A stretch of 64,000 nt of DNA from DAHUYF01 sp963838385 (GCA_963838385.1 CAWIRE010000002.1:1-64000), one strand, 5' to 3'. Counted from the stretch's first letter, positions 17,144 to 25,443 are shown. Program-made: numbers and translations. Notes: generated from the letters alone by a model not told the origin.

Positions 17144-18109
17144 ATGCCCCAACGTCCTCCGCCCCGCCGCGAGCGGCGCGCCCGCGCTCCCGCCGCCGCA
17201 CCGGCGCACCGCGATCTCTCCCCGCCCCGCCGCGAGCAGCGCGCCCGCGCTGCCGCCGCCGCACCGGCGCCCCGCGATCTCTCCCCACCCCGCCGCGAGC
17301 CGCGCGCCCGCGTGCCCGCCGCCGCGCCCGCTCCCCGCGACCTGACGCCGCCCGCGGCGCCGCGCGAGCGCGGCCCCTGGCTCTATGGCAAGCACGCGGT
17401 GGCGGCGGCGCTCGCCAACCCGGCGCGCCGGGTGCGCCGGCTGGTGGCGCTGCCCGAGGCGGCGCCGGAGCTGCGCCTTCTCGCCGCCGCGGCGGCGGCG
17501 CGGCTGCCGCCGGGCGCGCCCGAGATCCTCGACCGCCGCGGTTTCGACCAGCTACTGCCGCAAGGCGCCGTCCACCAGGGCATGGCGCTGGCCGCCGAGC
17601 CGCTGCCGGTGCGCGACATCGACGACGTGCTCGACGGCATCTCCGAAGCCCAGGGCCCGCAGATCGTCGTGCTGCTCGACCAGGTGAGCGACCCGCACAA
17701 CATCGGCGCCATCCTGCGCTCTGCCGCGGCCTTCGCGGCGCGCGCGGTGGTGACGCCCGAGCATGGCGCGCCGCCCGTCACCGGCGCGCTCGCCAAGGCC
17801 GCCTCGGGCGCGCTCGAGGCGGTGCCGCTGCTGCGCGTCACCAATCTGGCGCGCACCCTCGACCGGTTGAAGGAGGCGGGGTTCTGGTGCCTCGGCCTCG
17901 AGGAAGGCGCGGAAAAGACGCTGGCCGAGATCGATGCCGGCAACCGCATCGCCCTGGTGCTCGGCGCCGAAGGCACCGGCCTCAGGCGCCTCACCCGCGA
18001 GCGCTGCGACCTGCTGGCGCGGCTGCCGACGCGCGGCGAGCCCGCCTCGCTCAACGTCTCGAATGCCGCGGCGATCGCGCTCTACGAGCTGACGCGACCG
18101 CGCCGATGA
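17144..18109 (+). CDS. rlmB: 23S rRNA/tRNA 2'-O-ribose methyltransferase, RlmB/SpoU family
   Basis: A 321-residue protein. Residues 1-75 are a Pro/Arg/Ala-rich extension with three 21-residue repeats. Residues from about 78 (GPWLYGKHAV) form the substrate-binding domain, and the SPOUT knot follows with motif 1 DPHNIGAILRSAAAF, motif 2 LVLGAEGTGL and motif 3 LNVSNAAAIALYE. E. coli RlmB makes Gm2251 in 23S rRNA; the exact target here is inferred. The start ATG is the one that includes the repeats, so the extension could be shorter. Its stop overlaps the Nudix start by 4 bp. Confidence 0.9.
   Translation: MPQRPPPRRERRARAPAAAPAHRDLSPPRREQRARAAAAAPAPRDLSPPRREPRARVPAAAPAPRDLTPPAAPRERGPWLYGKHAVAAALANPARRVRRLVALPEAAPELRLLAAAAAARLPPGAPEILDRRGFDQLLPQGAVHQGMALAAEPLPVRDIDDVLDGISEAQGPQIVVLLDQVSDPHNIGAILRSAAAFAARAVVTPEHGAPPVTGALAKAASGALEAVPLLRVTNLARTLDRLKEAGFWCLGLEEGAEKTLAEIDAGNRIALVLGAEGTGLRRLTRERCDLLARLPTRGEPASLNVSNAAAIALYELTRPRR
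17159..17347 (+). repeat. Three tandem 63-bp repeats inside rlmB
   Basis: The DNA has a 63-bp period, and the encoded unit is PPRRExRARxPAAAPAxRDL(S/T), residues 6-26, 27-47 and 48-68. Copies differ at only a few positions. Being a multiple of three, copy-number change keeps the frame. The segment is basic and disordered, suited to RNA contact; the role is inference. Confidence 0.85.
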
Positions 18110-18564
18110 GCGCTCCCGTCACGCTCGGGCGCCACTGCGCCGTGGCGCTGATGGCGACGGCGGACGGGCGCTATCTCATGCAGCTGCGCGATCCCGACCC
18201 GGCGATCGCCTTCCCCGATCACTGGGGCTGCTTCGGCGGCTCGATCGAGCCCGGCGAGAGCGCCGAGGCGGCGCTCTACCGCGAGCTCCGGGAGGAGCTC
18301 GATTATCGTCCGGCCGCCGCCCGCTTCTTCATCGACATGACCGTCGACCTGCCGTTCGCGCCGCCGCGCGCCGACCGCATGAGCTTCTTCGCCGTGCCGA
18401 TCCTGGCCGAGGATGTCGGCCGCATGGTCCAGAGCGAAGGCGCCGGCCGGCGCCTCTTCGCCCCGGAGCATCTCGCCGCCGAGCCGCGCGTCGCCCCCTG
18501 GGATCTCGCCGCGGTGCTGATGCATGCGCGCCGCGCGGTGCTGTTCGCGCCGCCCGGCCGCTGA
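18106..18564 (+). CDS. Nudix hydrolase
   Basis: A 152-residue protein with a full Nudix box at about residues 45-67: G-x5-E-x7-REL-x-EE-L-D (from GSIEPGE to REELD). These enzymes hydrolyse nucleoside diphosphates linked to another group; the substrate cannot be told from sequence. The start ATG overlaps the rlmB stop (ATGA), indicating translational coupling. The same frame stays open far upstream, but only as a shadow of rlmB. Confidence 0.9.
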   Translation: MSAPVTLGRHCAVALMATADGRYLMQLRDPDPAIAFPDHWGCFGGSIEPGESAEAALYRELREELDYRPAAARFFIDMTVDLPFAPPRADRMSFFAVPILAEDVGRMVQSEGAGRRLFAPEHLAAEPRVAPWDLAAVLMHARRAVLFAPPGR

Positions 18565-18597
18565 TGGCTCCGCGCACGCGCTCGCCGAGCGCAGGTC

Positions 18598-18640
18598 TTG
18601 ACCCCGGGCGCCGGGTTCGCTATTAACACTCATTCGCAGT
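18598..18640 (+). promoter_or_regulatory. Promoter of the cupredoxin-FTR1 iron module, with a possible Fur-like half site
   Basis: TTGACC (18598-18603), 17 bp, TATTAA (18621-18626) is a strong sigma-70 match 41 nt upstream of the cupredoxin start. Just after the -10, bases 18629-18638 read on the minus strand as TGCGAATGAG, similar to half of some alphaproteobacterial Fur operators. The promoter call is firm; iron control is a guess. Confidence 0.65.
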
Positions 18641-18666
18641 CGCAACCGCCGCCGAAGGAGCTGCTC

Positions 18667-18993
18667 ATGGTCCGCCTCGCGCTCTGCGCGACGTTAGTCG
18701 CCCTGGCGATCGCCGGGGCCGCGCGCGCGGATGATGCCGGCGTCGTGATCGCCATCGAGAACCATCAGTTCGTCCCCGGCACTGTCGAGATTCCGGCCGG
18801 AGCGAAGGTCAAGCTCATCGTGCGCAATCACGACAAGACGACCTCCGAGTTCGAAAGCGTCGATTTCCACCGCGAGAAGGTGGTCCAGCCCGGCGGCGAG
18901 ATCACCGTCTATGTCGGGCCGCTCGACGCCGGCAGCTACGAGTTCTTCGACGATTTCCATCCCGAGACCCGCGGCCACCTGATCGCGAAGTAA
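18667..18993 (+). CDS. Periplasmic cupredoxin-domain protein
   Basis: 108 residues from the ATG at 18667, chosen because GAAGGAG precedes it and it begins a clean signal peptide (MVRLALCATLVALAIAGAAR-A-D, cleaved near residue 21). The upstream in-frame ATG at 18598 overlaps the promoter. The mature part is a small cupredoxin fold (VVIAIENHQFVPGTVEIPAG to YEFFDDFHPETRGHL). Such domains occur in EfeO and beside FTR1 permeases, where they probably bind or oxidise metal for import. It is 11 bp upstream of the FTR1 gene. Confidence 0.85.
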   Translation: MVRLALCATLVALAIAGAARADDAGVVIAIENHQFVPGTVEIPAGAKVKLIVRNHDKTTSEFESVDFHREKVVQPGGEITVYVGPLDAGSYEFFDDFHPETRGHLIAK

Positions 18994-19004
18994 CGAGGCG
19001 CGCC

Positions 19005-19820
19005 ATGCTTGCCACCTTGATCGTCGTCTTCCGCGAGGTGCTCGAGGCGGCCCTCGTCATCGGCATCGTGCTGGCCGCGGCGCGCGGCGTGCCGGGCCGC
19101 CACCGCTGGATCGCGACCGGCGTGCTCGGCGGCGTGCTCGGCGCCGTGCTGGTGGCCGCCTTTGCCGGCGAGATTGCCTCGGCGGTGGAAGGCGTCGGCC
19201 AGGAGGTGTTCAACGCCACGATCCTGTTCGCGGCGGTGGCCATGCTGGGATGGCACAATGTCTGGATGAGCCGGCACGGGCGCGAGATGGCCGCCAACGC
19301 CACGCGCATCGGCCAGGAGGTGCTGGCGGGCACGCGGCCGCTCTACGCGCTGGCGCTGGTCGTCGGCATCGCCGTGCTGCGCGAGGGCTCGGAGATCGTG
19401 CTGTTCCTCTACAGCATCGCCGCGGCCGGCGGCGAGCGCGGCGGCATGATGGTGGGCGGCGCCCTCGGGCTCCTCGCCGGCGCCGGCGCCGGCGCCGTGC
19501 TCTATTTCGGCCTCAAGGCCATTCCGCTGCGCCATCTCTTCGCCGTGACCAACTGGCTCATCCTGCTGCTCGCGGCCGGCATGGCCTCGCAGGCCGCCGC
19601 CTTCCTGGCGCAGGCCGGCCTCGTCCCGTCGCTCGGCAACAGCCTCTGGGACACCTCGTCGCTGCTGGCCGAGACCAGCCTGCCGGGCCAGCTGCTGCAC
19701 GTTCTCGCCGGATACACGGCGCAGCCCGAGGGCATCCAGCTCGTCTTCTACGTCGCGACGCTCGCCGTCATCGGCTCGCTGATGCGCCTGCTGCGGCCCA
19801 GCCGGCCGGCCCGCGCCTAG
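19005..19820 (+). CDS. FTR1/EfeU-family high-affinity iron permease
   Basis: A 271-residue polytopic membrane protein of about seven helices. The two iron-handling RExxE motifs are both present: REVLE at residues 10-14 and REGSE at 126-130. In the family these ferry ferric iron across the membrane after oxidation or with a periplasmic partner. The cupredoxin gene lies just upstream and the secreted protein just downstream, forming a compact three-gene unit without EfeO M75 or EfeB. Confidence 0.92.
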   Translation: MLATLIVVFREVLEAALVIGIVLAAARGVPGRHRWIATGVLGGVLGAVLVAAFAGEIASAVEGVGQEVFNATILFAAVAMLGWHNVWMSRHGREMAANATRIGQEVLAGTRPLYALALVVGIAVLREGSEIVLFLYSIAAAGGERGGMMVGGALGLLAGAGAGAVLYFGLKAIPLRHLFAVTNWLILLLAAGMASQAAAFLAQAGLVPSLGNSLWDTSSLLAETSLPGQLLHVLAGYTAQPEGIQLVFYVATLAVIGSLMRLLRPSRPARA

Positions 19821-19842
19821 GCTCACGGACGACGCTGCCGCC

Positions 19843-20643
19843 ATGCCCTTTTCTGCGCGATACCGCGTGAGCGCTGCAAATGCGTCTTGTTTGCTGGGCT
19901 GCGCCCTGGCACTCGCCGCCGTCGCGCCGGCGCGGGCCGATTTCAAGGTCTGGACGCCCGATGTCAATCAGGGCGAGATGGCGGTCGAGAACATCGGCGA
20001 CGCCGGCTTCGACCCCAACCGCGCCAAGAGCGGCGAGCAGAGCAACACCGCGGAATTCGAATATGGGCTCACCCGCTGGTGGCAGACCGAGCTCGAGGCC
20101 GAGTTCAACCGCGCGCCGGGCCCCGGCCAGGCGACCTATTTCAATCAGCTCACCTCGGAGAACCTGTTCCAGTTCACCGAGCGCGGCGAGTACTGGCTCG
20201 ACGCCGGCTTCTTCGCCGAGTACGGCCGGGCGCTGCTGCGCGACGCGGCGAACGAGACCACGATGGGCCCGGTGCTGCGCAAGGATTTCTGGGGCACCAG
20301 CACCACGGTCAATCTCTTCGTCGAGAAGGATCTGGGCGAGCATGCCTCGGGCCGCCCGGTCTTCCTCTACGCGCTCCAGACGGTGATCGAGGCGTGGACG
20401 GTGCAGTTCGGCCGCCACGTCGCCATCGCGCCGGGGCTGCAGCTTTACGGCGTGCCCGGCGCCTTCGGCCATTTCGACAGCTGGGGCCAGCAGGACGAGC
20501 GCGGCGGGCCGCAGCTCTTCGGCACGTTCTTCGACATCGGCCCGGGCACGCTGGAATGGAACGGCGGCGTGCTGTTCGGGCTGACGAGCGCCGTGCCGCG
20601 CACGACGCTGCGCTGGCAGCTCGAATACGAAATTCACTATTAG
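19843..20643 (+). CDS. Secreted protein, probable outer-membrane beta-barrel
   Basis: 266 residues. A signal peptide ends at about residue 32 (ALAAVAPARA-DF). The rest is rich in alternating aromatic/polar strands (AEFEYGLTRWWQTELEAEF, FFDIGPGTLEWNGGVLFGL) and ends with Y-E-I-H-Y, an aromatic terminus typical of outer-membrane proteins. I do not recognise a named family. It lies 22 bp after the iron permease, so it may be a channel or accessory for that system. No metal-ligand motif stands out. Confidence 0.7.
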   Translation: MPFSARYRVSAANASCLLGCALALAAVAPARADFKVWTPDVNQGEMAVENIGDAGFDPNRAKSGEQSNTAEFEYGLTRWWQTELEAEFNRAPGPGQATYFNQLTSENLFQFTERGEYWLDAGFFAEYGRALLRDAANETTMGPVLRKDFWGTSTTVNLFVEKDLGEHASGRPVFLYALQTVIEAWTVQFGRHVAIAPGLQLYGVPGAFGHFDSWGQQDERGGPQLFGTFFDIGPGTLEWNGGVLFGLTSAVPRTTLRWQLEYEIHY

Positions 20644-20677
20644 GGTGGATTCCAGAGAGGTGGAACTACCATCCGCC

Positions 20678-20697
20678 GCTCCCGCGAAAGCGGGAGC
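20678..20697. repeat. REP-like hairpin with GAAA tetraloop
   Basis: GCTCCCGC-GAAA-GCGGGAGC is a perfect 8-bp stem capped by a GNRA tetraloop, 34 bp after the preceding stop. No T-run follows. The 'CTCCCGCGAAAGCGGGAGCCCAG' type of palindrome is widespread in alphaproteobacterial spacers. It may stabilise the 3' end of the iron-module mRNA. Confidence 0.65.
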
Positions 20698-20884
20698 CCA
20701 GCAGCAGCAGCACATCGCTTGCCCCGGTTCCCCGCTTACGCGCAGGGCTGTCCGGGGAATGGAATTAAGTTGTCGTGCCAGTCTTCGGTGTTCGTTTTGA
20801 TCGTCTTGCCCGGGCTTGTCCCACGGTTGTCCGGTTAAGCGAACGCGGTTGCAAAGACGCCACACTCGACACCACTTCATCGTC

Positions 20885-20944
20885 ATGGCCGGGCTTTGTC
20901 CCGGCCATCCACGTCTTGCCGCATGCTCGTCGAAAGACGTGGAT
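20885..20944. repeat. REP-like compound palindrome
   Basis: ATGGCCGGG-ctttgt-CCCGGCCAT at 20885-20908 is followed by ATCCACGTCTT at 20907-20917, which is inverted as AAGACGTGGAT at 20934-20944. The first stem matches the palindrome downstream of tuf at 15489-15511. The surrounding 20,644-21,194 spacer holds only these elements; from 20,960 to 21,194 I see no gene or clear signal. Confidence 0.6.
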
Positions 20945-21194
20945 GCCCGGGACTCGCATGACGATCAGGGGGATTTGCGATGATCGGACGAGCGTCAGGA
21001 ATATCGGAGAAACCGGAACCGGACAACCAGGGCGGACATGCAGCGGGCATATGCCGCGCTCCTGGTTGCGCTGGCGAACGGCCAGTGACGCCGATCACGG
21101 GCGCGATCGGCGCGCCGCTCTCACTTCCAAGGGCGAGGACGGAAGCGCCGGCCCCCTGCTTCGGCCGGCCGCAGCCTCGGAAGGAAGTTCTGCC

Positions 21195-21614
21195 ATGTCT
21201 CCCCGGATTCATGCCATCGGCCAGGCCCGCCGCGCGGCGCTGTCGCTGGCCCTCGCCGCGTCGCTCGCCTCGGCGGCGGCGCTGGGCCTCGCCACGCCGG
21301 CCGCGGCCGCCGATGACGGCTACCTCTTCGGACTGGTGACGCCGACGCCGATGGTGCATCTGGCGCTGCCCGGCACTGCGAGCGAGGCGCAGCTCATCGG
21401 CACGCTGCAGGCGCAAGGCTTCGCCGACATCAAGGTGACGCCGCTCTCGCCCAACGCCTTCGATCCGCGCCCCGAGTTCATGCACCCGGATCTCACCTAC
21501 AGCTCTCCCGACGACGCCGCGGCGCGCAACACGCCCGTCCATGCCGGCTGGAACGGCACGGCGGTGAAGCACGGGCGGAGCTTCGAGGTCTATGTCGACC
21601 GCGCCGCGCCCTGA
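21195..21614 (+). CDS. Small secreted protein of unknown function
   Basis: 139 residues from the ATG at 21195, which follows GGAAGGAAG. An N-terminal signal peptide (MSPRIHAIGQARRAALSLAL then an Ala-rich core) ends near TPAAAA-DD. The mature part contains GTLQAQGFADIKVTPLSPN and ends TAVKHGRSFEVYVDRAAP. The repeated idea of 'aqGf.dikvtpl' resembles small periplasmic proteins of unknown role. It is isolated between a REP-rich spacer and the receptor remnant. Confidence 0.65.
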   Translation: MSPRIHAIGQARRAALSLALAASLASAAALGLATPAAAADDGYLFGLVTPTPMVHLALPGTASEAQLIGTLQAQGFADIKVTPLSPNAFDPRPEFMHPDLTYSSPDDAAARNTPVHAGWNGTAVKHGRSFEVYVDRAAP

Positions 21615-21657
21615 CCGCAGCGCAAGCGCAATAGCATCGCGCATCGCACCTGGAGAC

Positions 21658-21867
21658 CTAGACCGATCTGCTGGCCTTGAACGCGACGATCGAGGCGGCG
21701 CGCACCGGCGAGGTCGGCAAGGGCTTCGCCGTCGTCGCCCCGGAGGTGAAGTCGCTGGCGACCCGGACCGCCAAGGCCACCGACGACATCCGCGCCCAGA
21801 TCGCCGCATCCAGGGCGAGACGCGCAGCGAGGTCGACCGGTTCCTGGCGACGCTCCGGGCCGCCTGA
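21658..21867 (+). pseudogene. Methyl-accepting chemotaxis protein remnant (copy 1)
   Basis: The segment encodes LLALNATIEAARTGEVGKGF and VVAPEVKSLATRTAKATDD, the MCP signalling hairpin tip and flank. It then jumps, with a frame change, to EVDRFLATLRAA and a stop. About 300 bp present in the full copy at 22180-23904 are missing, apparently between short GCGAGG repeats. There is no start and no sensory half. It is followed by the same 46-bp linker and tRNA-Thr as copy 2. Confidence 0.85.
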
Positions 21868-21913
21868 GTTTGGACGGCGCGCGCCGCGATGGCTTAAAAG
21901 ACGGTGCGGCGGC

Positions 21914-21988
21914 GCCGGGTTAGCTCAGCGGTAGAGCAGCGGTTTTGTAAACCGAAGGTCGGGGGTTCAATCCCCTCACCCGGCACCA
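21914..21988 (+). tRNA. tRNA-Thr (anticodon TGT), copy 1
   Basis: A 75-nt cloverleaf GCCGGGT...ACCCGGC, discriminator A, encoded CCA. The anticodon loop TTTGTAA gives TGT. It is identical in sequence to the copy at 23951-24025 and also shares the upstream MCP-derived sequence. Confidence 0.97.
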
Positions 21989-22179
21989 AATGAAATCAAT
22001 GCGACAGCGCCGCGCGCTGACCGGCACCCCGAACCGTCTTGAACACGGAGAACCAAGCACCTTTCGTTAGTATGCGTCCGATCTTTCGCACAGGCGGGCA
22101 ATGCTCTCTTAACAACTTTCCTCTAATTCGAGAGATCGGCGCCGGCAGCGGCGCCGATGCCGTTTGGAGGGAACCCGCG

Positions 22180-23904
22180 ATGCGAAAGCTGCTCGGCCTG
22201 ATCGCCAACCGCTCGATCGCCGCCAAGCTCGCGATCATGGCCGCCGTCGAGGCGAGCTTCATGGTGATCATCGCGGTCATCGTGCTGCTCTTCGCGCGCC
22301 AATCGATGGTGGCCGAGCGCATCGAGAAGGCGCATGCCGTGGTCGACACCGTCTACAGCATCGCCGACACGCTCCACCGTGCCGCCGCTTCCGGCGCCAT
22401 GAGCGATGCCGAGGCGAAGGCGCGCTTCCTCGCCACCGCCAACGGCATCTGGTTCGAGAACCACACCAACTACACCTTCATCTACGATCTCGATAGCGGC
22501 AAGTCGCTGGCCAATCCCGGCATCTCCGATCTGATCGGCACCGACATGCGCCAGAAGACGGATGCCTATGGCGTGCATTTCGCCGAGAACATCATCGCCA
22601 TCGCGCGCGACCGGGGCGAGGGCTTCACGCGCTACAATTTCCAGAAAGTGCCGAACGGCCCGCCGCTGGACAATGGTAACGTTCGTGCGCAACTTCGCGC
22701 CGTGGAACATCTCGATCGCCACCGCCGAGTACATGGACGATGTCGACGCCACGCTCTGGCATCTCGCCGGCTCGGCGGCGATGCTGATCGCCCTCATGCT
22801 GGTGCTGTCGCTCGCCATCGCCTGGGGCGTGAGCCGCGGCATCGTGCGGCCGCTGGCGGCGCTGAAGCGCTACATGGCGCTGCTGAGCGAGGGCAGGATC
22901 GACGCGCCGGTGGTCGAGACCGCGCGCGCCGACGAGATCGGCGACATGGCGCGCTCGGTGCAGGTGTTCCGCGACAACGCCATCGCCATGCAGCGCCTCC
23001 AGGGCGAGCAGGAGGCGTTGAAGCGCGACAGCGAGGCCGAGAGGAAGCGCGCGCTCGGCGGCCTCGCCGGCACCTTCGAGAGCAAGGTGCGCGGCATCGT
23101 CGAGGCGGTGCTCGCCGCCGCCAACGAGATGCAGGCGAGCGAGCGCGGGCTGGCCGCCTCGGCCGAGGGCACGCGGCGCCAGACGCAGGCGGTGGCCTCG
23201 GGCGCCAGCGAGGCGACCAGCAATGTCGAGACCGTGGCCGCCGCCGCCGAGGAGCTCGCCGCCTCGATCGGCGAGATTGGCCGGCAGGTGACGCAGGCGG
23301 CCGGCACGCGCCAAAACAGGCCTCCGAGGAGAGCGAGCGCACCAACGCCAGCGTCTCGGGCCTCGCCGAGGCGGCGCAGAAGATCGGCGAGGTGGTGGAG
23401 CTCATCAACGACATCGCCGGCCAGACCAATCTCCTGGCCTTGAACGCGACGATCGAGGCGGCGCGCGCCGGCGAGGCCGGCAAGGGCTTTGCCGTGGTCG
23501 CCACCGAAGTGAAGGCGCTGGCCGACCCAGACCGCCAAGGCGACCGACGACATCGCGCGCCCAGATCGCCGCCATCCAGGCGCGAGACGCAGCGAGGCGG
23601 TGGATGCGATCCGCCGCATCGCCGGCACCATTCGATCCCGAGGTCAACGAGATCGCCGTCCTCGATCGCCTCCGCGGTCGAGGAGCAGGACGCCGCCACC
23701 CAGGAGATCGCCCGCAACGTGCAGCAGGCGGCGCACCGGCACGCAGCGACGTCTCCGAGCAACATCTCCGGCGTGAGTGCCGCGGTCGACCAGGCCGGCG
23801 CCACCGCCGGCGACGTGCTCAAGGCGGCGGAATTGCTGCTGGCGCAGGCCGACACGCTGCGCCGCGAGGTCGACCAGTTCCTGGCGACGCTGCGCGCCGC
23901 CTGA
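22180..23904 (+). pseudogene. Methyl-accepting chemotaxis protein with several frameshifts (copy 2)
   Basis: A receptor of about 575 codons. The start MRKLLGLIANRSIAAKLAIM leads into TM1 (about 18-45), a single-Cache-type sensory region (FLATANGIWFENHTNYTFIY), TM2 (LAGSAAMLIALMLVLSLAIA), HAMP, and the MCP signalling domain (VELINDIAGQTNLLALNATI, FAVVATEVKALA). It must be read across frame changes at about 22672, 23310-23320 and several between 23520 and 23690, with net length still a multiple of three. No stop interrupts the outer frame. Decay or poor consensus in a multicopy family are both possible. Confidence 0.88.
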
Positions 23905-23950
23905 GTCTGGACGGCGCGCGCCGCGATGGCCTAAAACAAGCAGCGCCGGC

Positions 23951-24025
23951 GCCGGGTTAGCTCAGCGGTAGAGCAGCGGTTTTGTAAACCGAAGGTCGGG
24001 GGTTCAATCCCCTCACCCGGCACCA
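23951..24025 (+). tRNA. tRNA-Thr (anticodon TGT), copy 2
   Basis: A 75-nt tRNA with anticodon TGT and encoded CCA, the same sequence as the copy at 21914-21988. The repeated unit ends at the tRNA 3' terminus, and the sequence beyond it differs between the copies. A tRNA 3' end is a common integration site, and the accessory genes start directly after it. Confidence 0.97.
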
Positions 24026-24096
24026 AAATATCCTAACAAAATCAGCGGTATGGCGTTTTCGGACAACCCCGCTCACGAGGTGTGGAGGTGGCGAGG

Positions 24097-24240
24097 ATGT
24101 TGACGATCGAGACCGAGCGCGAGCAGGACGGCCGTTGGATAGCTGAGGTCCCCGAGCTGCCGGGGGATGGCAGCCTACGGCGCTACCGATGCGCGCCGTA
24201 GGGCGGCCACTGGCGGGACCGAGCCGCCGGTGGCGTCGCG
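24097..24240 (+). pseudogene. HicB-like antitoxin remnant
   Basis: After GGAGGTGGCGAGG, an ATG opens MLTIETEREQDGRWIAEVPE-LPG, the signature start of HicB/UPF0150 antitoxins. A frame change near 24165 then continues as MAAYGATDARRRA, matching the family's 'MAYGATRxEA' segment. Without the shift the frame ends after 34 codons. No HicA toxin (dsRNA-binding fold) is seen on either side, and the C-terminal half is unrecognisable, so this is a solitary broken antitoxin. Confidence 0.6.
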
Positions 24241-24263
24241 CGTGGCGGGAGCATCTGCTCAAC

Positions 24264-24843
24264 TTATCGGAAGAGCTGGATGCCGCTCACGCTGAGCGTC
24301 CGAAATTCATGGACGTAGCCTTCGAGGGCAATGCTGATGCCGCGGTCGATGAACGCGACCTCGTTACGCCAGCCGCGGTCGAGCGACTTGATCAGCGGGG
24401 GCGCGTAATCAGCATCTCCCGCGACCAAGACCACCGTCGCCGGCCCCGCCTGGGTGCAGACCGTCTCGACCAGGTCGGAGATCAGGAAGGCGTCATCCTG
24501 CTTGGAGCGGTTGCCCATCCGGAGGTAGCCCCGCCGCACTGTAAACCCCTGGTTCGTCGCGATGGTCCAGAACGAATTCGTCGTCGGGAATGACGCCCGC
24601 GATATACGCGCTTGCGACGCCTCGGGTGGCGCCGTTGCCATCCCGCGCTACCTCTAGCAGCAGACGGCCGAAATCGATGCGGTATCCCTTGTCCCCCTGC
24701 TGATTGCGGATTCCATAGAACAGATTCTGATCATCCACAAAGACATGGACGGCCGGCGTCGCCAGCGCTCTGTGCGCCGGCGCGCGGCCGGTGCGCAGCG
24801 TGAGCCCGCCCTGGCGCGGCCGCTGGCGCTTCGTCTTGGTCAT
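24264..24843 (-). pseudogene. NYN/LabA-like PIN-fold nuclease gene with a frameshift
   Basis: The start ATG at 24843 gives MTKTKRQRPRQG and then VHVFVDDQNLFYGIRN, the first acidic motif of NYN domains. The frame breaks at about 24570-24577, where GAATTCGTTCTGG appears to carry a four-base insertion (TTCG repeated). The other frame continues FWTIATNQGFTVRRGYLRMG, RSKQDDAFLISDLVE and LVAGDADYAPPL to the stop. The total is 580 nt, one over a multiple of three. NYN proteins are metal-dependent RNases. All expected acidic residues remain, so the break may be recent or a sequence error. Confidence 0.75.
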
Positions 24844-25097
24844 GATGTTACCTCGGATGGCGCCACCTGGGCGCGCACAAATGGAATCAGCCGATCTACG
24901 GTCGGGTGTCAAGGAGGTCGAACATCTTAGCGCGTTCACCAGAACGCCGGCCGGGGCTGACGCTGTTTGCCTCCAGCAGCCGCCAGTCTCACTCGGCTTG
25001 AACCGCCTGCGTGCAATCCCCATTTCAAAAATCGCCAGTTAGTTGAGGGGGCCTTTAATGGGGGTCTTCAAGAAACAATACTTTTAAGATCGGCCGC

Positions 25098-25443
25098 ATG
25101 ACCGGTGCCCGAACAGGCATATCCCTCCCTGCCGACTGCTTGGAGGGAAACACGTTCGAGATCGGCGAGGTCCACGGCGTAGAGAGGGTGGTCGAGGTAC
25201 GAGAACTCACCGTCGATCGCGCAGCGCCTGGGCCTGCCTGCGGACGCGCCCGCCGCGGCCGTGGTCGAGCTCCTGAAGCTGGCGCTGGCGGCGGAATCTC
25301 CCAGGCAGCTCTCAGGGAGCGTCGAGCACTCGGCCGCCTGGAAGTATTTCGGCCGCGTCGCCGACCTCGCGACCGTGGCGACGGCGCTGTGGGACCGTCG
25401 GCACGAGGCATCGGCGCTGATCGCATTCCTCTTGGGCGGCTGA
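25098..25443 (+). pseudogene. Possible broken hypothetical gene
   Basis: An ATG frame reads MTGARTGISLPADCLEGNTF-EIGEVHGVERVVEVRELTVD, then turns into low-complexity Arg/Gly. A second frame from about 25215 reads IAQRLGLPADAPAAAVVELL-KLALAAESP and ends IAFLLGG at 25443. The two halves look like one small protein split by a shift near 25215. I recognise no family. The open frame from GTG 25261 alone would give 60 residues. The rest of 24,844-25,639 shows no supported gene. Confidence 0.35.

Noticed and set aside
21033..21086. 16-codon open frame (MQRAYAALLVALANGQ) in the 20.6-21.2 kb spacer
   Set aside because: Too short and unsupported; no attenuator structure or adjacent regulated gene that would make it a leader peptide.
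22039..22179. Upstream extension of the chemotaxis receptor
   Set aside because: The family-like start (basic head, then TM1) begins at 22180; the upstream codons are spacer sequence after tRNA-Thr.
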